A stretch of 64,000 nucleotides of DNA from Lumbricus terrestris (Eukaryota; Annelida; Clitellata; Crassiclitellata; Lumbricidae): positions 2,695,084 through 2,759,083 of the forward strand of contig OX457053.1 in NCBI GenBank assembly GCA_949752735.1, written 5' to 3'. The stretch's first letter is position 1; each line of letters starts with the position of its first letter. A model generated the notes under the pieces. It made no database searches and was not told the DNA's origin. It saw only the letters and a program-made list of their open reading frames with translations. Position numbers and translations under genes: made by a program. Of the stretch, positions 32,401 through 43,390 are shown piece after piece.

Positions 32401-33765
32401 GCTGTTAGCTTTAACAGAAGATGACTTACCAGGAGGGTGGACTAAGGCTCTGAAGAAGGAACTTGTGTTACAGCCAGATGGCGTAACAAAGATCCTGAAA
32501 GGAATTGAGCTAATGAGGACAAAGAAACGCCGCAAAGAACACCACCAATATGTTTCCGATTGCAGGGATGTCAATGCTGTTTGTAGAGAAGTGGTTGCCT
32601 CGCTAGTCGAGTTCCTTGACCAACGCTTTGATGTGGATGCTCAACTGATGCGTACTGCGAAGTCCTTTGCCACTCTACAACCTTCAGCAAATTTGGAAGG
32701 AGTTCACAGCATGCTCTGTCCTGATCTCGCTTTGTCCGAGCTATCTCTTGAGTTTTGGGAGTTGCTTGAAATGGACAATATTGAAGCTCTTAGACAGATG
32801 ACACTGGCACAAAAAGTTCGCTTTCTTGCATCATCTGACTCATACAGAAGTGTGACAACGGTCTTGGCCCGTCTTCTGGCTGCTAAACCTCACAGCGCAG
32901 ACGTTGAACGTCTTATCAGCACAAGCTCCGCTTTAAAATCTACCGGCAGAAGCAGTATGTCGGTCAACTCCGAAAATGAATACTTGTACATTTATCACAA
33001 CATGCCGCCATTGATAGAATGGGATCCTAGGGCGTCCGTGCTTCTGTGGCTGCAAAAGCGAGTCCGTAGAATGAGGGACACGCCAAAAGCATGAAAACAA
33101 CGTTGGTTTAAGGGAATATTTACACTTTCTGCAAGCGAACAGGCAGAATGCGATTACTCTTTTAGTCAAGATATCACCTCTGATGTTGCAAAACCAAAAG
33201 CATTTTGATCTCTAAAGTAAGTGTACGTGACCCGCCAAGGCTCGTTATGCGAGGAATAGCTGAATTGGGGAAATTTTGATACGGTCTAGGATTATTTGCG
33301 ATCCTTCATGTTTATATGCTTTAATTCATGTCTATTGTTTAAAATGGTTGAAGTTGTAAACACAACAGCAGAGAAGCCCTGTGCTCCGCCTGGCTTTCGT
33401 TTTTAACTAATTATTTTGTTACAAACTGTGAATCTTGCATTTGATTTCGTTTCGCTAAGCGTTATTTGACTTGCATCAGACAGCTTGTTTGAATATGCCA
33501 TGTCTTTATCTATAGACTTGTTTTCTTGTATTTTATGTCAATAGAGTTGTCGGTAGAAATTTAAAGTTAAATTCACGGCAAAAATGTCTTATAATCTTGT
33601 TTGTTGCAATAATAGTTTAATTAAAATATATTAGCTGCTTATATTGTTTATGCGATTGTATGTAAAAAAGTAACTGCACAAAACCTGATTTTCAACTGCA
33701 CAAATTGGTTTTCCAACTACACACTTTGTGTCTAGATGCGCGTTAAAATAACCCCTGCGTCCAAG

Positions 33766-34245
33766 CATATTACCTAATCAGCTAATTACAGCTATAAATT
33801 TGTCAGTGTTGCTATGTGTATGATTAGTATCATTAATGCTCAAGTCCTAAGAAATTTGTCAAAAACCAAAAATTTGTAGTTAGAAAATAGGTAGAAATTT
33901 TCCAGTGGGGCAAGTGACCCTCTTGCCCCCATGCTTCCTTAATCAACAAAAGACAGAGTAGGTTAGATTGAAAACGCCAAAATAACGAGTAGCATCCGGG
34001 AAATCAACTTAATAAGTCATCTAATTACACTCGGCCGGCCGAATACAACGGTCTAGTTTCATCACATGCATCCTATGATTCAGAACTTGAATAGCCTAAC
34101 CATGTTGAAGTTTCTTTACTACAGAGTCGTTTGGAATAGAAGTTTCATAAGTCGGCATATTTATTGCTTTCTGATAGCATAGTTTGATTAATCTGAGCAC
34201 ACAAGTTTGGTAGGAAATTCGCATGGATTGGATTCGTGAGGAATA
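33766..34245 (+). repeat. Segmental duplicate continues after the hAT insertion
   Basis: From CATATTACCTAATCAGCTAA onward it matches 16483-16965, including the diverged MITE fragment (33772-33945) and CACTCGGCCGGCCGAATACAA. Confidence 0.75.
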
Positions 34246-34359
34246 ATTGCATGTTCACATCTAAGCCGAAAAGTTCGAGTTTTCAGGAAAGGTGTAGATT
34301 AAAAAGGTCTTGACAGGTAAATTTAGACGCATTGTTATTTGTCATTAATCCACCATCCA

Positions 34360-34570
34360 CTTTTTCAATAGGCTACTTCTTTTATTCAATCCAGTTTCCA
34401 CTGAGGCAAAAATTTGTCCAACCAATCCGTCTTGAATTATTTTCCTGAATCCAACTTCTATGCAATATCAACATTGTTGGATTAAGCCAACTCCAATTTA
34501 GCAAGATTATTTCCATCGACTCCGCTTCTATAGGGCATATTATAAGCACACATTCATCAATCCGATTTCT
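34360..34570 (+). repeat. Degenerate repeat with AATCCAGCTTC-type units
   Basis: Loose units of about 35 bases contain AATCCA(A/G)(T/C)TTC followed by AATTT...CA. The same unit type forms a longer array at 47160-47640. Confidence 0.45.
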
Positions 34571-34736
34571 AACTTTGTTCGCCACTCGAACCTGTTATTA
34601 TTTATTGATATGACTAACGTTAAAACCGATGCGAAGGCGAGTAATTTAGAACGATATTACCAAACAGCTTACGATAGCACTCATAACTCACAGGCTAATT
34701 AATTGCCCAGTGGTTCAATAAAAAGTAAGTCAAACA

Positions 34737-34961
34737 GGGCCGGATTAAGGCATGTTCAACATGTTCGGCCGAAGAGTAGCCCCACACTTTAGGGGCCCCA
34801 CACATGCAGGAAAAAAAATTCAGGAATATTTGTATAGGCCTAACGACTAAAAAAGAGTTGTTAGTTATTTTTGGCAGGAAAGTAGTTCATCAGAATTTTC
34901 GGCCGAAGATCGGCAAAAATGTCCCGAGCAGGACCCCCACATTTCTTAATCCGACCCTGAA
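34737..34961. mobile_element. MITE with GGGCCGGATTAAGG ends
   Basis: The inverted ends are AGGGCCGGATTAAGG and CTTAATCCGACCCT, about 225 bp apart. Internal GTTCGGCCGAAGA and TTTTCGGCCGAAGA repeat. It is non-coding and no clear target duplication is seen. Confidence 0.6.
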
Positions 34962-35095
34962 GCAAAATTGTTTTTCATATATCTCCAATGCCTGATTAGA
35001 GTATCATTAGTCGTTACACTAATTTTATATTGGTCACGAATAAAATCAACAATATTTTTAACATGAAATTTATTGATATGACCTTGCTCGGCACC

Positions 35096-35215
35096 CAGTC
35101 GAAAATACCCCGGCCAAAATAGTTCCGTCAAAACAGCCCCGTCATAATCGCCCACCGACAAAACCGACCTGTCAAAATTGCCCACCAACAAAATAACCCC
35201 GTCAAAACCCCTACC
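35096..35215. repeat. Degenerate 15-18-bp tandem repeat
   Basis: Units like CCCGTCAAAATAGCCC repeat about seven times with changes. The minus-strand frames LTGLFCWWAILTGRFCRWA are by-products. Confidence 0.7.
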
Positions 35216-35424
35216 GAGTAAATAGCGCTAGGAGTACACAGGAGTAGGCTGCAACTCGTATGCAGGATGTAAAAGTATCTTGTGTCCTCATCAGTGGTTT
35301 GCTGTTGCATTATATTCCCCCTGTATCTCGAAGAGATAAGTAGGCCTAACCCTGTCGACTGTCTATCCGTGAGCATAGCCTACTCATCGGCCCGTAGGCC
35401 TGATACATGTACGGCCTAATTGTG

Positions 35425-35520
35425 TGATGGTGCCTTCTTGATTGCGCTCAGTCATACTTATCTGATCTTTGTTGACCTGTCTCTCACCCCGCAGCTCGTA
35501 GAGCTCGAAGGGCCTGTAGG
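35425..35520 (+). mobile_element. LINE fragment (duplicate of 36310-36400)
   Basis: GGTGCCTTCTTGATTGCGC to GCAGCTCGTAGAGCTC is nearly identical to 36309-36400, which belongs to a LINE polymerase C-terminal region. Confidence 0.55.
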
Positions 35521-35864
35521 CTTTACAGTGCTTTAATTTCTTCATGGACGACAACAACTATAATTCACAGTCGATTATTTTCGTAGGTGAGTCAAAGCAA
35601 ATTTATTGTTTGCCTTACTGTTACATAATTTTTTTATGCAAGCTTCGCGAACAAGTCATCGTATCACATCATCTCAGAATTTCTACAGCGTCCCAGATAA
35701 TTCGAAGTCGTGAAACCACATTGATTACCGTCGTTTGGCGAAAACACGATATGGATATTCAAAGGGTCATGATCCAAAGGGTCTGGCCATGGTCCACTTG
35801 GTTTAACATATTCAATATCCAGAGTTTGGACACTTTGCACGGTGCGTCTCCAGGCAGGATCACG

Positions 35865-36075
35865 CTAGGGCACTTAAGGCTCTGATCTCTGGCCCACCAA
35901 GGGGCTGGAAGAGACCACCCGAACGACCAAGGCATACACGGACCCGAGCGGTCGAGGCGGATCTCCGACCTCTGAACTTTGGGCTGAGCACGACATGGAG
36001 ACGAGCACAGGACAGGGTCTCGTGGCAACGGACGGTGGAAACGGTTACGCTCCAGAGAGGGGCACGCCGATGATG
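35865..36075 (+). mobile_element. LINE polymerase C-terminal fragment
   Basis: The plus frame contains RPRHTRTRAVEADLRPLNFG and TTWRRAQDRVSWQRTVET, matching the usual C-terminus of LINE polymerases (family pattern: GRPR.TW.R.VE.DL...A.DR..W). A (GAT)n run follows at 36069-36083. Confidence 0.65.
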
Positions 36076-36224
36076 ATGATGATGAGTATCCAGAGGGTCA
36101 TTGTCTGGCACGCAGGCAGGCAGACAAAAATGGGTGGTGTTTAGCGTTGAAATTGCTAGACAGTTGCGGGGAAGAGATTCGGCATAGAATTTGTGGAGAG
36201 ATAGCAAAAAGGTGATGCATCCCG

Positions 36225-36440
36225 AAATATGCCTCTGTTTCTGCCTGCATGCGTGACGTTCTTCACTGGCTTCCTGTTTCTCCTACCGAGGTGCTGGGCT
36301 TGTGTGTCGGTGCCTTCTTGATTGCGCTCAGTCATACTTGTCTGATCTTTGTAAATTGTTGACCTGTCTTGTCTCTGACTCCGCAGCTTGTAGAGCTCTT
36401 CGGGATGCTTTTGGTTCACCGAGCCCGCACTTCTATAAGA
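36225..36440 (+). mobile_element. LINE fragment upstream of receptor B
   Basis: Fragments read LHWLPVSP and CRCLLDCAQSYLSDLC, then ALRDAFGSP, resembling the LHWLPV...P.YL.DL...LRSA signature of LINE polymerases, in two frames. Confidence 0.55.
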
Positions 36441-36579
36441 CAGCGCCGAGTCTTTTTGATTGCGGTTCTCCCTTACCCCCCCCCCCCCTTCATGCTTACA
36501 TACACGTACAAGGATCCCGCGCGATAAGGTAACCGCGGCAACCCAAAAAAGCTAGGGTAAGCCAAAAACGTCAAAAAGT

Positions 36580-36643
36580 GTTGCACAGAAGAAATTTTAT
36601 GGCCAAACTAGTCTGTTTGGCCATAAAATTTCTTCTGTGCAAC
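36580..36643. repeat. Perfect 29-bp-arm hairpin
   Basis: The left arm 36580-36608 starts GTTGCACAGAAGAAATTTTA; the right arm 36615-36643 is its exact reverse complement; the loop is TAGTCT. It has the size of a miRNA-like foldback or of a recent inverted duplication, and lies about 740 bases upstream of the receptor B ATG. Confidence 0.9.
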
Positions 36644-37379
36644 AAGAAGGCCTACAAGAAATTTGAAGGACTATTGATAGCAACCTATAGGCCTAAAGTG
36701 CACCTGCACTCATTTGAAAATTATTCCATATGTCATGCCCTGGATCCCAAGATGGACGGGAAAACGGAAGCAATCATTGTGCGCGCACGTCAAACGGGGT
36801 TTGGGCGACATTCATTTTTCGAACAAATTGTCAGCACCTCATATAATTATGCTAGCAACTCAACCACCCAAGCAGTCGCGGGGCTGAATAATAATGTGGG
36901 TCGCGGCTCTGACACATACCTGATTGCTAGGGTTTCAGTAGCGTTTAACATTAGCTACCATCGTGCTTAGACGAGGTATCAGCAGTAGAGTTTGACTGTC
37001 AGATAACTCAAAACTCTATTTATACCAGTCCTTTAGCAGCAACCTTTTACAGTAATATTGTTCGCAGTATCGATACTGTGTGCAACCTTAGCGATTTTTG
37101 AAAACGATATTCATGAGGAACTACGACTTATACTTCATGAAACACAATATTTATAATGTTTTAACACTAAATTTCTAATTTCTTTTTGTCATTTCTAACA
37201 ACAAAATTGAAACGTCTTACTTTTATTTAGTGCAGGCCTACTAAAATATCCATACTCAAATATTAGCCATTTTCACCATACGTCCCCGCAGCTCATTTTA
37301 ACAAAGCAAATAACTTATTTTATAACTTACTTTATCTAACTCTGACGTAAGCTGCCAAGGATTTGTGATAAAAGGTTAG

Positions 37380-38344
37380 ATGGAAGACACAAACAGAATC
37401 GACTGTGAAGGACTGGAACTGTCGAACGAGCGCGAAAAAGCGACCAACTATTTCCGGTTGGTCCAGCTGACGATGATCGAAGGTACGAGCGTAGTAAGGA
37501 AGACTGTCCTCAACCGCCTACGACAACGCAGAACCCTGCACACAATCCTTGCAGAGCGGAGGTCAGAGTTCGCCCAGAGGGGCTCTGGATTTAACCGTCA
37601 ACAGCTGGACGTCCTCTATCCCGTGAATGGAAATGCCGACCTTGCTAAATTCGATATGACCCTTTGGTTCGCGCTGGCTCGAAAGCTCCGTGTACTTCCG
37701 AAGACTTACCTAGAAGATCTACGTATTGAAGGAAATGGTAACATCAGTGCCAGTGCACCTCTTCTCGGTACCCAGGTGGAATGGTGCCAGGACCTGGCAA
37801 CAATCCACGCAGTCCGAAACAACCTCTTTCACCTTGTGAAACCGGAAATGGATGTAGATATCTTCGAGGACCAGTGGACTCGTCTTACGGAGGCCTTATA
37901 TCGATTGGACCCTGGTCTTGATCCCATCGTCATCGAGAAGTACAGTACAGCCGAACTTAACCCAAAGGCAGTCATTGAACTCCGTGCGTTGATCATGGAA
38001 CAGTGCTTGCAGGAACGGTGTGAGGACCTCACAGACGAAGTACGCAAAAGGAACCGCGTCATCCAATTGATTCTCGTCGTGGTTGCTCTGGTGCTACTCG
38101 TGATTCTGGTCGGCGTTCTTGTTTTCGTTCTTCTCTTCAAACGCCCGCGCACTTGCGATGAAAGTCTTCAGCACCGTGTCGTTGGTGAATAATTATAATA
38201 ATTATAGTTTTGGTTAAAATAATAATTTTATACCTGTTTTGATTACTCTTTCTCTCTTTCGCCATCGTGCAAATCTGCGTCTTCCTCATCTTCATCATCA
38301 TCATGTCCATGATCGTCATCGTCGTCATCCTCCTCATCCACCTC

Positions 38345-38425
<81 letters not shown>

Positions 38426-38485
38426 ACATCATTATCATCGTCAGCGTCATCATCATCGTCGTCGTCGTCGTCGTCGTCGTCATCG

Positions 38486-38558
<73 letters not shown>

Positions 38559-41500
38559 TACAGACATCACCATCTTCACCACCACGAAAAGCGACGAATG
38601 AGGGACATACATGTTTGTGTTGATCATCACCAAGACAGCCGCTATAGCTTACAAGACCACCACCTCAACCAGGATATTCTTTTAACACCTATATGCTCCA
38701 GTGTTGAGCGAAGATCGCCTCGGACACCACTCGCTCTCTGGCAAATCAATGCATCGGATTTTGTACTTGTCGTCTGTTCATGTCGTTTCAGGTTACCTCG
38801 CAGATCTGAACTACCTGCCTCGCAGTGGTTGGGGAGCCGTGCCACGCAGGGGACATATAGACCCACTTCATCTGCCGGCGTCTTACGTTATCTACACGCA
38901 CACTGCGGACACCTTGCAGTGCAGCGCGATAGAAGAATGCTGCAAGCAAGTCAAAAATATCCAGTATCTGCATATGGATGAAAGAGCCGATAGCAAGTAC
39001 TTTACCTTCAATCAGAGACGTTCACAGTCGGACGGGGACTGAAGGACACATGGAGAGACAGAAAACTAGATGGACAGAAGGACGGACCTACAAGAGGATG
39101 GACAGAGGAAAGAGGGACGTATACAGGGGCAGTAAGATCCGACCGTACGCTAAGCACGCTCACGATAGACAGACAGACAGACAGACAGAAGGGAATGGGC
39201 AGATACAGAGACAGACAGACATTTGGACGGAAGAAAGTAGGCCTATACGACGGGTCATATTTTTGGATAAGTCAGATATGTAATTTACTACTATAATTGT
39301 ATTAATCATTATCATCATGAACCATGGGCTCATCGCCCGCAGATATCCGACACCGTTTTCTCTAAGTTCCTCCATCTTTGTTTGTCCAGAGCAATGTGGC
39401 TCACTTAGCCCCACAGCTCAACCATGGTGAGGGGTGACAACAGATATCTATGGAAATGCCTACTAAGTCCATGCCATAAGTGGTGAATGTCCTGGCTGAA
39501 GTACCACCAAGGGCGCTACGCGAGGTGGACAGGATCAGCAGGAGCTTTGAACCGGCTGGCTAACGTGGGAGTCATCTCCTCCAATTGTATTACGTAACTT
39601 TGTTTGACAAGGTCAAATCGGCGACTGGCATGATAGGCAGAAGTGACTGCGCTACCACAGGTCTCGGCAGGTTTTTTGACATAGGGGCCTATTCAAAACT
39701 GTGAAATTTTTAATATCTTCTTTTCGTGTAACTTCTTCGACCTGCTGAAAAACTCATAATAATATTATGACCTCGGTGCTGCCTGCTGAAATTGTATGGC
39801 TGACACCGCCGCGGATTTGCAGGGTCTGAAGCTGAGGATAGACTCCGAGAAGAAACCCATAAATTAGACATTCATGTCGCGCGCCTCTTCCGACTCCAGG
39901 CTGTACAAAAACAATACAAACTTGTGCCGTAATAATTCGATGTCGACATTCTTACAAGTTACAAAGCTCAGAAGTTACCACACGCTTCGACGACGCAACT
40001 CCAATTATATTGCAAAAAATAATTGGGAGTGAAGAACTTGCTCAAAGTCCATACACAGTTAGCTCCTCAGACGGGGATCGAACCTATACTGGCAGAGTAA
40101 CTGACCGACCGTTCTAGCCAATCGACCATCGTGCCTCCTTAATGCTCATCTGTTTAATCGAACAGTCCGAAGACAGTGACGGCGCTGAGGGGGGGGGGGC
40201 AGGGGACTTAGCCCCCCTAAAAATGGCCATCCATTTCTTTCCCATGTAAAAAAAATTTGGACGATTTGCCCCCTTTAGCCCCCCCCAAAACTGAAATCCT
40301 GGCGCCGCCACTGTCCGAAGAGCGACGGAACTGGGAGGACGTTTCCTGACGCAGATTGATGATGCTTTTGTTGACTCTTTAGTATTTTGTTTTATTGTGG
40401 TAATCATTCATTATTCAATATTCATGCTATCGCATATACGCTCTCTCATTGATGAATAATTCATTTATTTGGCCATTCAGTTGCTTTAAGAGAATTCGTT
40501 AATTACCGTCAACCTTCCAGTCCCTGCGCAAAGAGGATCTTTCTACGCGACCTTTTATATTCTGTAAACTTCTGAAGTGTTCTTATACCGTAATTTGTTA
40601 TGATAATTCTTTTCAGAGTTCCCTGACATTGCTTTTCATTATCTAATCGACAACAAAGGAATCGTCTACGAGGGCAGAGATATCCACCAAGTGCCAAACG
40701 TCGTCGATAAGTCAGGCATTTTTCTTCAACACCTTTTCAGTTGTACAACAACCATGTCGCTATCAATTGGGCCCTACCCATAGGAGCATTCTGTTTATAG
40801 GTAGAGTGAGTGGTGGATTTCCTCCCATACACTTTTCCACTTGGGTATGTACCGGTAGCATATATAATCAGCCTGTAAGACGAACGTTGATTCTGGATCG
40901 CGCAAAGTCGATGGGAAGGTCAGGTGGTGTGTGAGAGGACTTCTTTCCAAATCTCATATGCCGAGTTTAAGACAAGGAAGTCGCCGGCACTTCGCACGTG
41001 CAAATTATTCGTCGTTTCACTCTTCTGTCGTTCACTCGCCGTCGTCTGTACCACCCCTCCCCCAAATTCCTCAATCTATTACTTCTCTGACTGTCCATTC
41101 AAAACTAAAAGTCCTCCTGCATGTCAAGACATCTTACTATGATCCGTGCAATCTGCCACCTCTGTTAACATGTACGCCACACGCGGTAACAGCTGCCTCT
41201 GTCTTTGCCTCTCTCAATTCTCTATCTCTGCCTCTCTTCGTCTGCTTTTGAGTGTGGCTCCTTAGGTTGCCTCCCTTTATACCATGCTTTTTGTTGATTC
41301 CCTTTTACTGCCTTACCATTGTTTATTTCCTGTAGTAACTGATAACTTTAGCATTGTTCTGTGAACGTGTTCAGTTGGGATCACAATATTACGACCGTCG
41401 CATTCCTCGGAAACTTCATGTATCAACAACCAACATCGTATGCTCTGGCATCCTTCGAAATTCTCTTAGCATACTTAAGATACAGCAATTACATCATCGA

Positions 41501-42149
41501 GAACTACACGATCTATGGAATGTGTGAGTGCGAAGACACCGCAAGTCCTGGACGAATACTCTACGACGAAATCAACAGATCCGTCCTGAATCACATCTCT
41601 GGACACGTTGTAAGTACCCACTGCATCTCCAATCCTGACGACGAAGGTGGTGAACACGTTTTGCCTGCTTGTTTCAATCTAATGTAATGCAGTCTGGTCC
41701 TTGAACGAGTTTTATCAGTCCCAGGATCAAGATTTTAGAACATCTCTCCTTTAATTACCCGTTCACCTCATTCGCTTATTTCGTTCTCAACCTACGACTT
41801 GCCTTTCAGATTCAATTCTCAACGTATACACAGGACTTGCCTACTTGCCTCTTTCAATTTTTGTTCTCAACTTAGGATTTGCCTATTTAAAATTGCGTTT
41901 TTAGCATAAAGGATTAGCCTCTTGAAAATTTCGTCCCCAATCTAGGACTTGCCTCTTTCAAATTTCGTTCTCAACAAAGGGCAAGCGACTTTCAAATTTC
42001 GTTCTTGACCTAAGACTTGCCGATTTGTCAATCTACGGTAGAAATGTCTTTGTATCGTATTAAACCTTACTTGCCTGATAATTTTTCAGAGACATCGACC
42101 AGACAACTACTGCTTCTTCAATGATTCGGTGGCCGCCAACTCTTCTTGA
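37380..42149 (+). CDS. Receptor B: type II membrane protein, DZIP3-type HEPN - TM - PGRP
   Basis: Exons are 37380-38184, 38792-38992, 40617-40710, 41375-41609 and 42090-42149; phases match receptor A and give 464 residues. The HEPN part keeps AVRNNLFH and the helix VVVALVLLVILVGVLVFVLLF. The PGRP part has RSGWGAVPRRG, VIYTHTAD, LQCSAIEECC, DIAFHYLIDNKGIVYEGR, GNFMYQQPTSYALASF and DTASPGRILYDEI. The donor of exon 2 is GCAAGT instead of the GTAAGT found in A, C and D, so it must use a GC-AG intron or be mis-spliced. The tail ends NSS plus TGA, as in A. The promoter is not identified. It is the closest relative of A. Confidence 0.85.
38281..38561. repeat. ATC trinucleotide microsatellite, intron 1 of B
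   Basis: It is an almost uninterrupted (ATC)n with a CGT block near 38455-38482, at the same place as the array in A. Confidence 0.95.
39150..39240 (+). repeat. ACAG-rich simple sequence, intron 2 of B
   Basis: GACAGACAGACAGACAGAC and related units; the equivalent place in A (about 21830-21910) is a weaker version. Confidence 0.7.
39955..40141 (-). mobile_element. tRNA-derived SINE, second family, intron 2 of B
   Basis: On the minus strand the head starts about 40141 (AAGGAGGCACGATGGTCGAT), with B box GGTTCGATCCCC (40073-40084), then GTATGGACTTTGAGCAAGTTC. The A-box region is TGGTCGATTGGCT. It is absent from the matching place in A. Confidence 0.65.
40174..40313. mobile_element. Small hAT-type MITE, intron 2 of B
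   Basis: It runs from CAGTGACGGCGC to GGCGCCGCCACTG (140 bp) and is flanked by a perfect 8-bp duplication TCCGAAGA at 40166-40173 and 40314-40321. Confidence 0.85.
41785..42025 (+). repeat. Degenerate tandem repeat in intron 4 of B
   Basis: Units GGACTTGCC...TTTCAA...TTCGTTCTCAA are homologous to the array in A at 24425-24592. Confidence 0.7.
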
Positions 42150-42384
42150 AATCAAAAACTCTAGGTTAGACTTTGACTTCCAAATGTTCAATGTCCGATA
42201 TGGATAATCGGACTGACCACTGACTACATGCAATGCAATACAACAGTAATGTTACTGTGACTTGATAGTGGCTCTCAGAAATGTATACTGAAGAAGGGCA
42301 GACATAGGGGCCTACTCTAACAGCGTGGGATAGGCAAGTTTTATGTTTAAAGCTGATATTTTGCATTCGACACCATGAGACTTA

Positions 42385-43390
42385 GAAAGGAAAGACTATC
42401 CTTTTGTTTACACTGTCGTGTTTGTATTCGGACTGCATCCCATAAATTGGAAAACTGAAAACTATTAACGTACAGCTCGGCGAATTATTCTCTTCGCCAA
42501 GGTGCCTTTGGCCAAATTTCTTACAACGTTGCATTGTAGAATTGCGACGCATATGAGTTTCGGGTTTGATTTTGAAGTCTTTGGATCGTTTCCTTTTAAC
42601 CATTTTGAGTTTCTCTCTGTATTTTACAGGAGCTCTGATGGTGTATACGAAGAGTAGGGATGCCCCTCTGAATTTAAAAAGAAAGGTCAGATCCAGCCGA
42701 AAAATTATATAGAAGTTCTCAGAAACACATGGATTTTTCCGGCTTGAAATTTCTGACGACTTTTTTCAACGTCTATCGTTATTCGTTTCAAAATCTACAA
42801 TTAATATTTTTTGTCAAAATTCATAGAATTATCGCCTTTTCCGCACGTCTTTCGTGCATTTTCACCTAAAAATCTATTTTTATGTAAAAAAAAGTCGAAA
42901 ACCGCCGTCAGAAGAAACCTAGAAACCTAGACACGACCGAAAAAAATAGACCTGGGTGGAAAAATCTATATGAGTGGCAACGCTGACGAAGAAAGTTATG
43001 AATCAGTGAACAGCTCTTATTGGAACGTCATGCAACGATTGAGATAACAGCTGGATGAACTCCAGCTCGAAAAACATTTCCAGAGTATAATCAAGGCGCA
43101 TCGTTCCACGTGTTATTTTCAACTTTTTTTACTCAGCAACACCACAAGAGTTCATTGCTCACAATCTCTTCATCTAGATCCGACTTCCGCGTTCACATTC
43201 ACAATGCTCATAAGTGGCACGTTTTGTTCATAGCACAGGCATGATCAAGCATATTGATATATGAAATGCAAGCTTGGTAGGCTCCATGTTTTACATTAGC
43301 CACCATTGTGTGGGTTTTCGAAGACAGTTTAATGTTCGACATACACCCATAAGTTTAGGCTGATAAATGTTTTACTACTGCATTTATGCT
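42385..43390 (+). repeat. Downstream segment of receptor unit B
   Basis: It matches 25095-26130, including the conserved acceptor at 42629 followed by GAGCTCTGA. In B the donor-like CTAG|GTTAGA (42164/42165) would feed it as a 3' UTR exon. Confidence 0.6.

Larger units (their letters stand above)
28633..33094 (+). pseudogene. OTU-domain / hAT transposase, frameshifted
   Basis: A short first exon (28633-28682, MKRKSEFRKIESFFIKR) splices in phase to 30077. From 30153 the frame has an OTU-type cysteine-protease signature: GDGRCFLR with the nucleophile Cys about 11 residues in, NVEILVAAY, and PGHFSLL with the catalytic His about residue 159. A Cys/His cluster (CTACCKF...HLQQPYHSQS) follows. The continuation is split over frames near 31480, 31835 and 32290, carrying LVTDGASINTGERSGLW, WCAVHRSNLAW, and finally the hAT dimerisation motif AKPHSADVERLISTSSA. 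Three frame changes without credible introns make the copy inactive. OTU domains occur in other transposons; I cannot say whether this OTU-hAT pairing is described. Confidence 0.75.
27270..33757 (+). mobile_element. hAT transposon, 6.5 kb, with OTU-domain transposase
   Basis: The ends are CAGGGGTTATTTTAA (27270) and TTAAAATAACCCCTG (ends 33757), flanked by a perfect 8-bp duplication CGTCCAAG at 27262-27269 and 33758-33765, as expected for hAT. Subterminal CAACTGCACA motifs occur near both ends (about 27296, and 33675 and 33693). It sits inside the segmental duplicate whose homologue near 16485 has no insertion. It contains its own coding region (28633-33094) and later insertions: a small MITE, a SINE and a LINE fragment. 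Confidence 0.9.

Noticed and set aside
36578..36970. 130-residue frame upstream of receptor B
   Set aside because: It starts inside the perfect hairpin, has no recognisable domain and is not found upstream of the other receptors.
38239..38633. Poly-Ser, poly-Ile and poly-Met frames
   Set aside because: Same reason: the (ATC)n array in intron 1 of receptor B.
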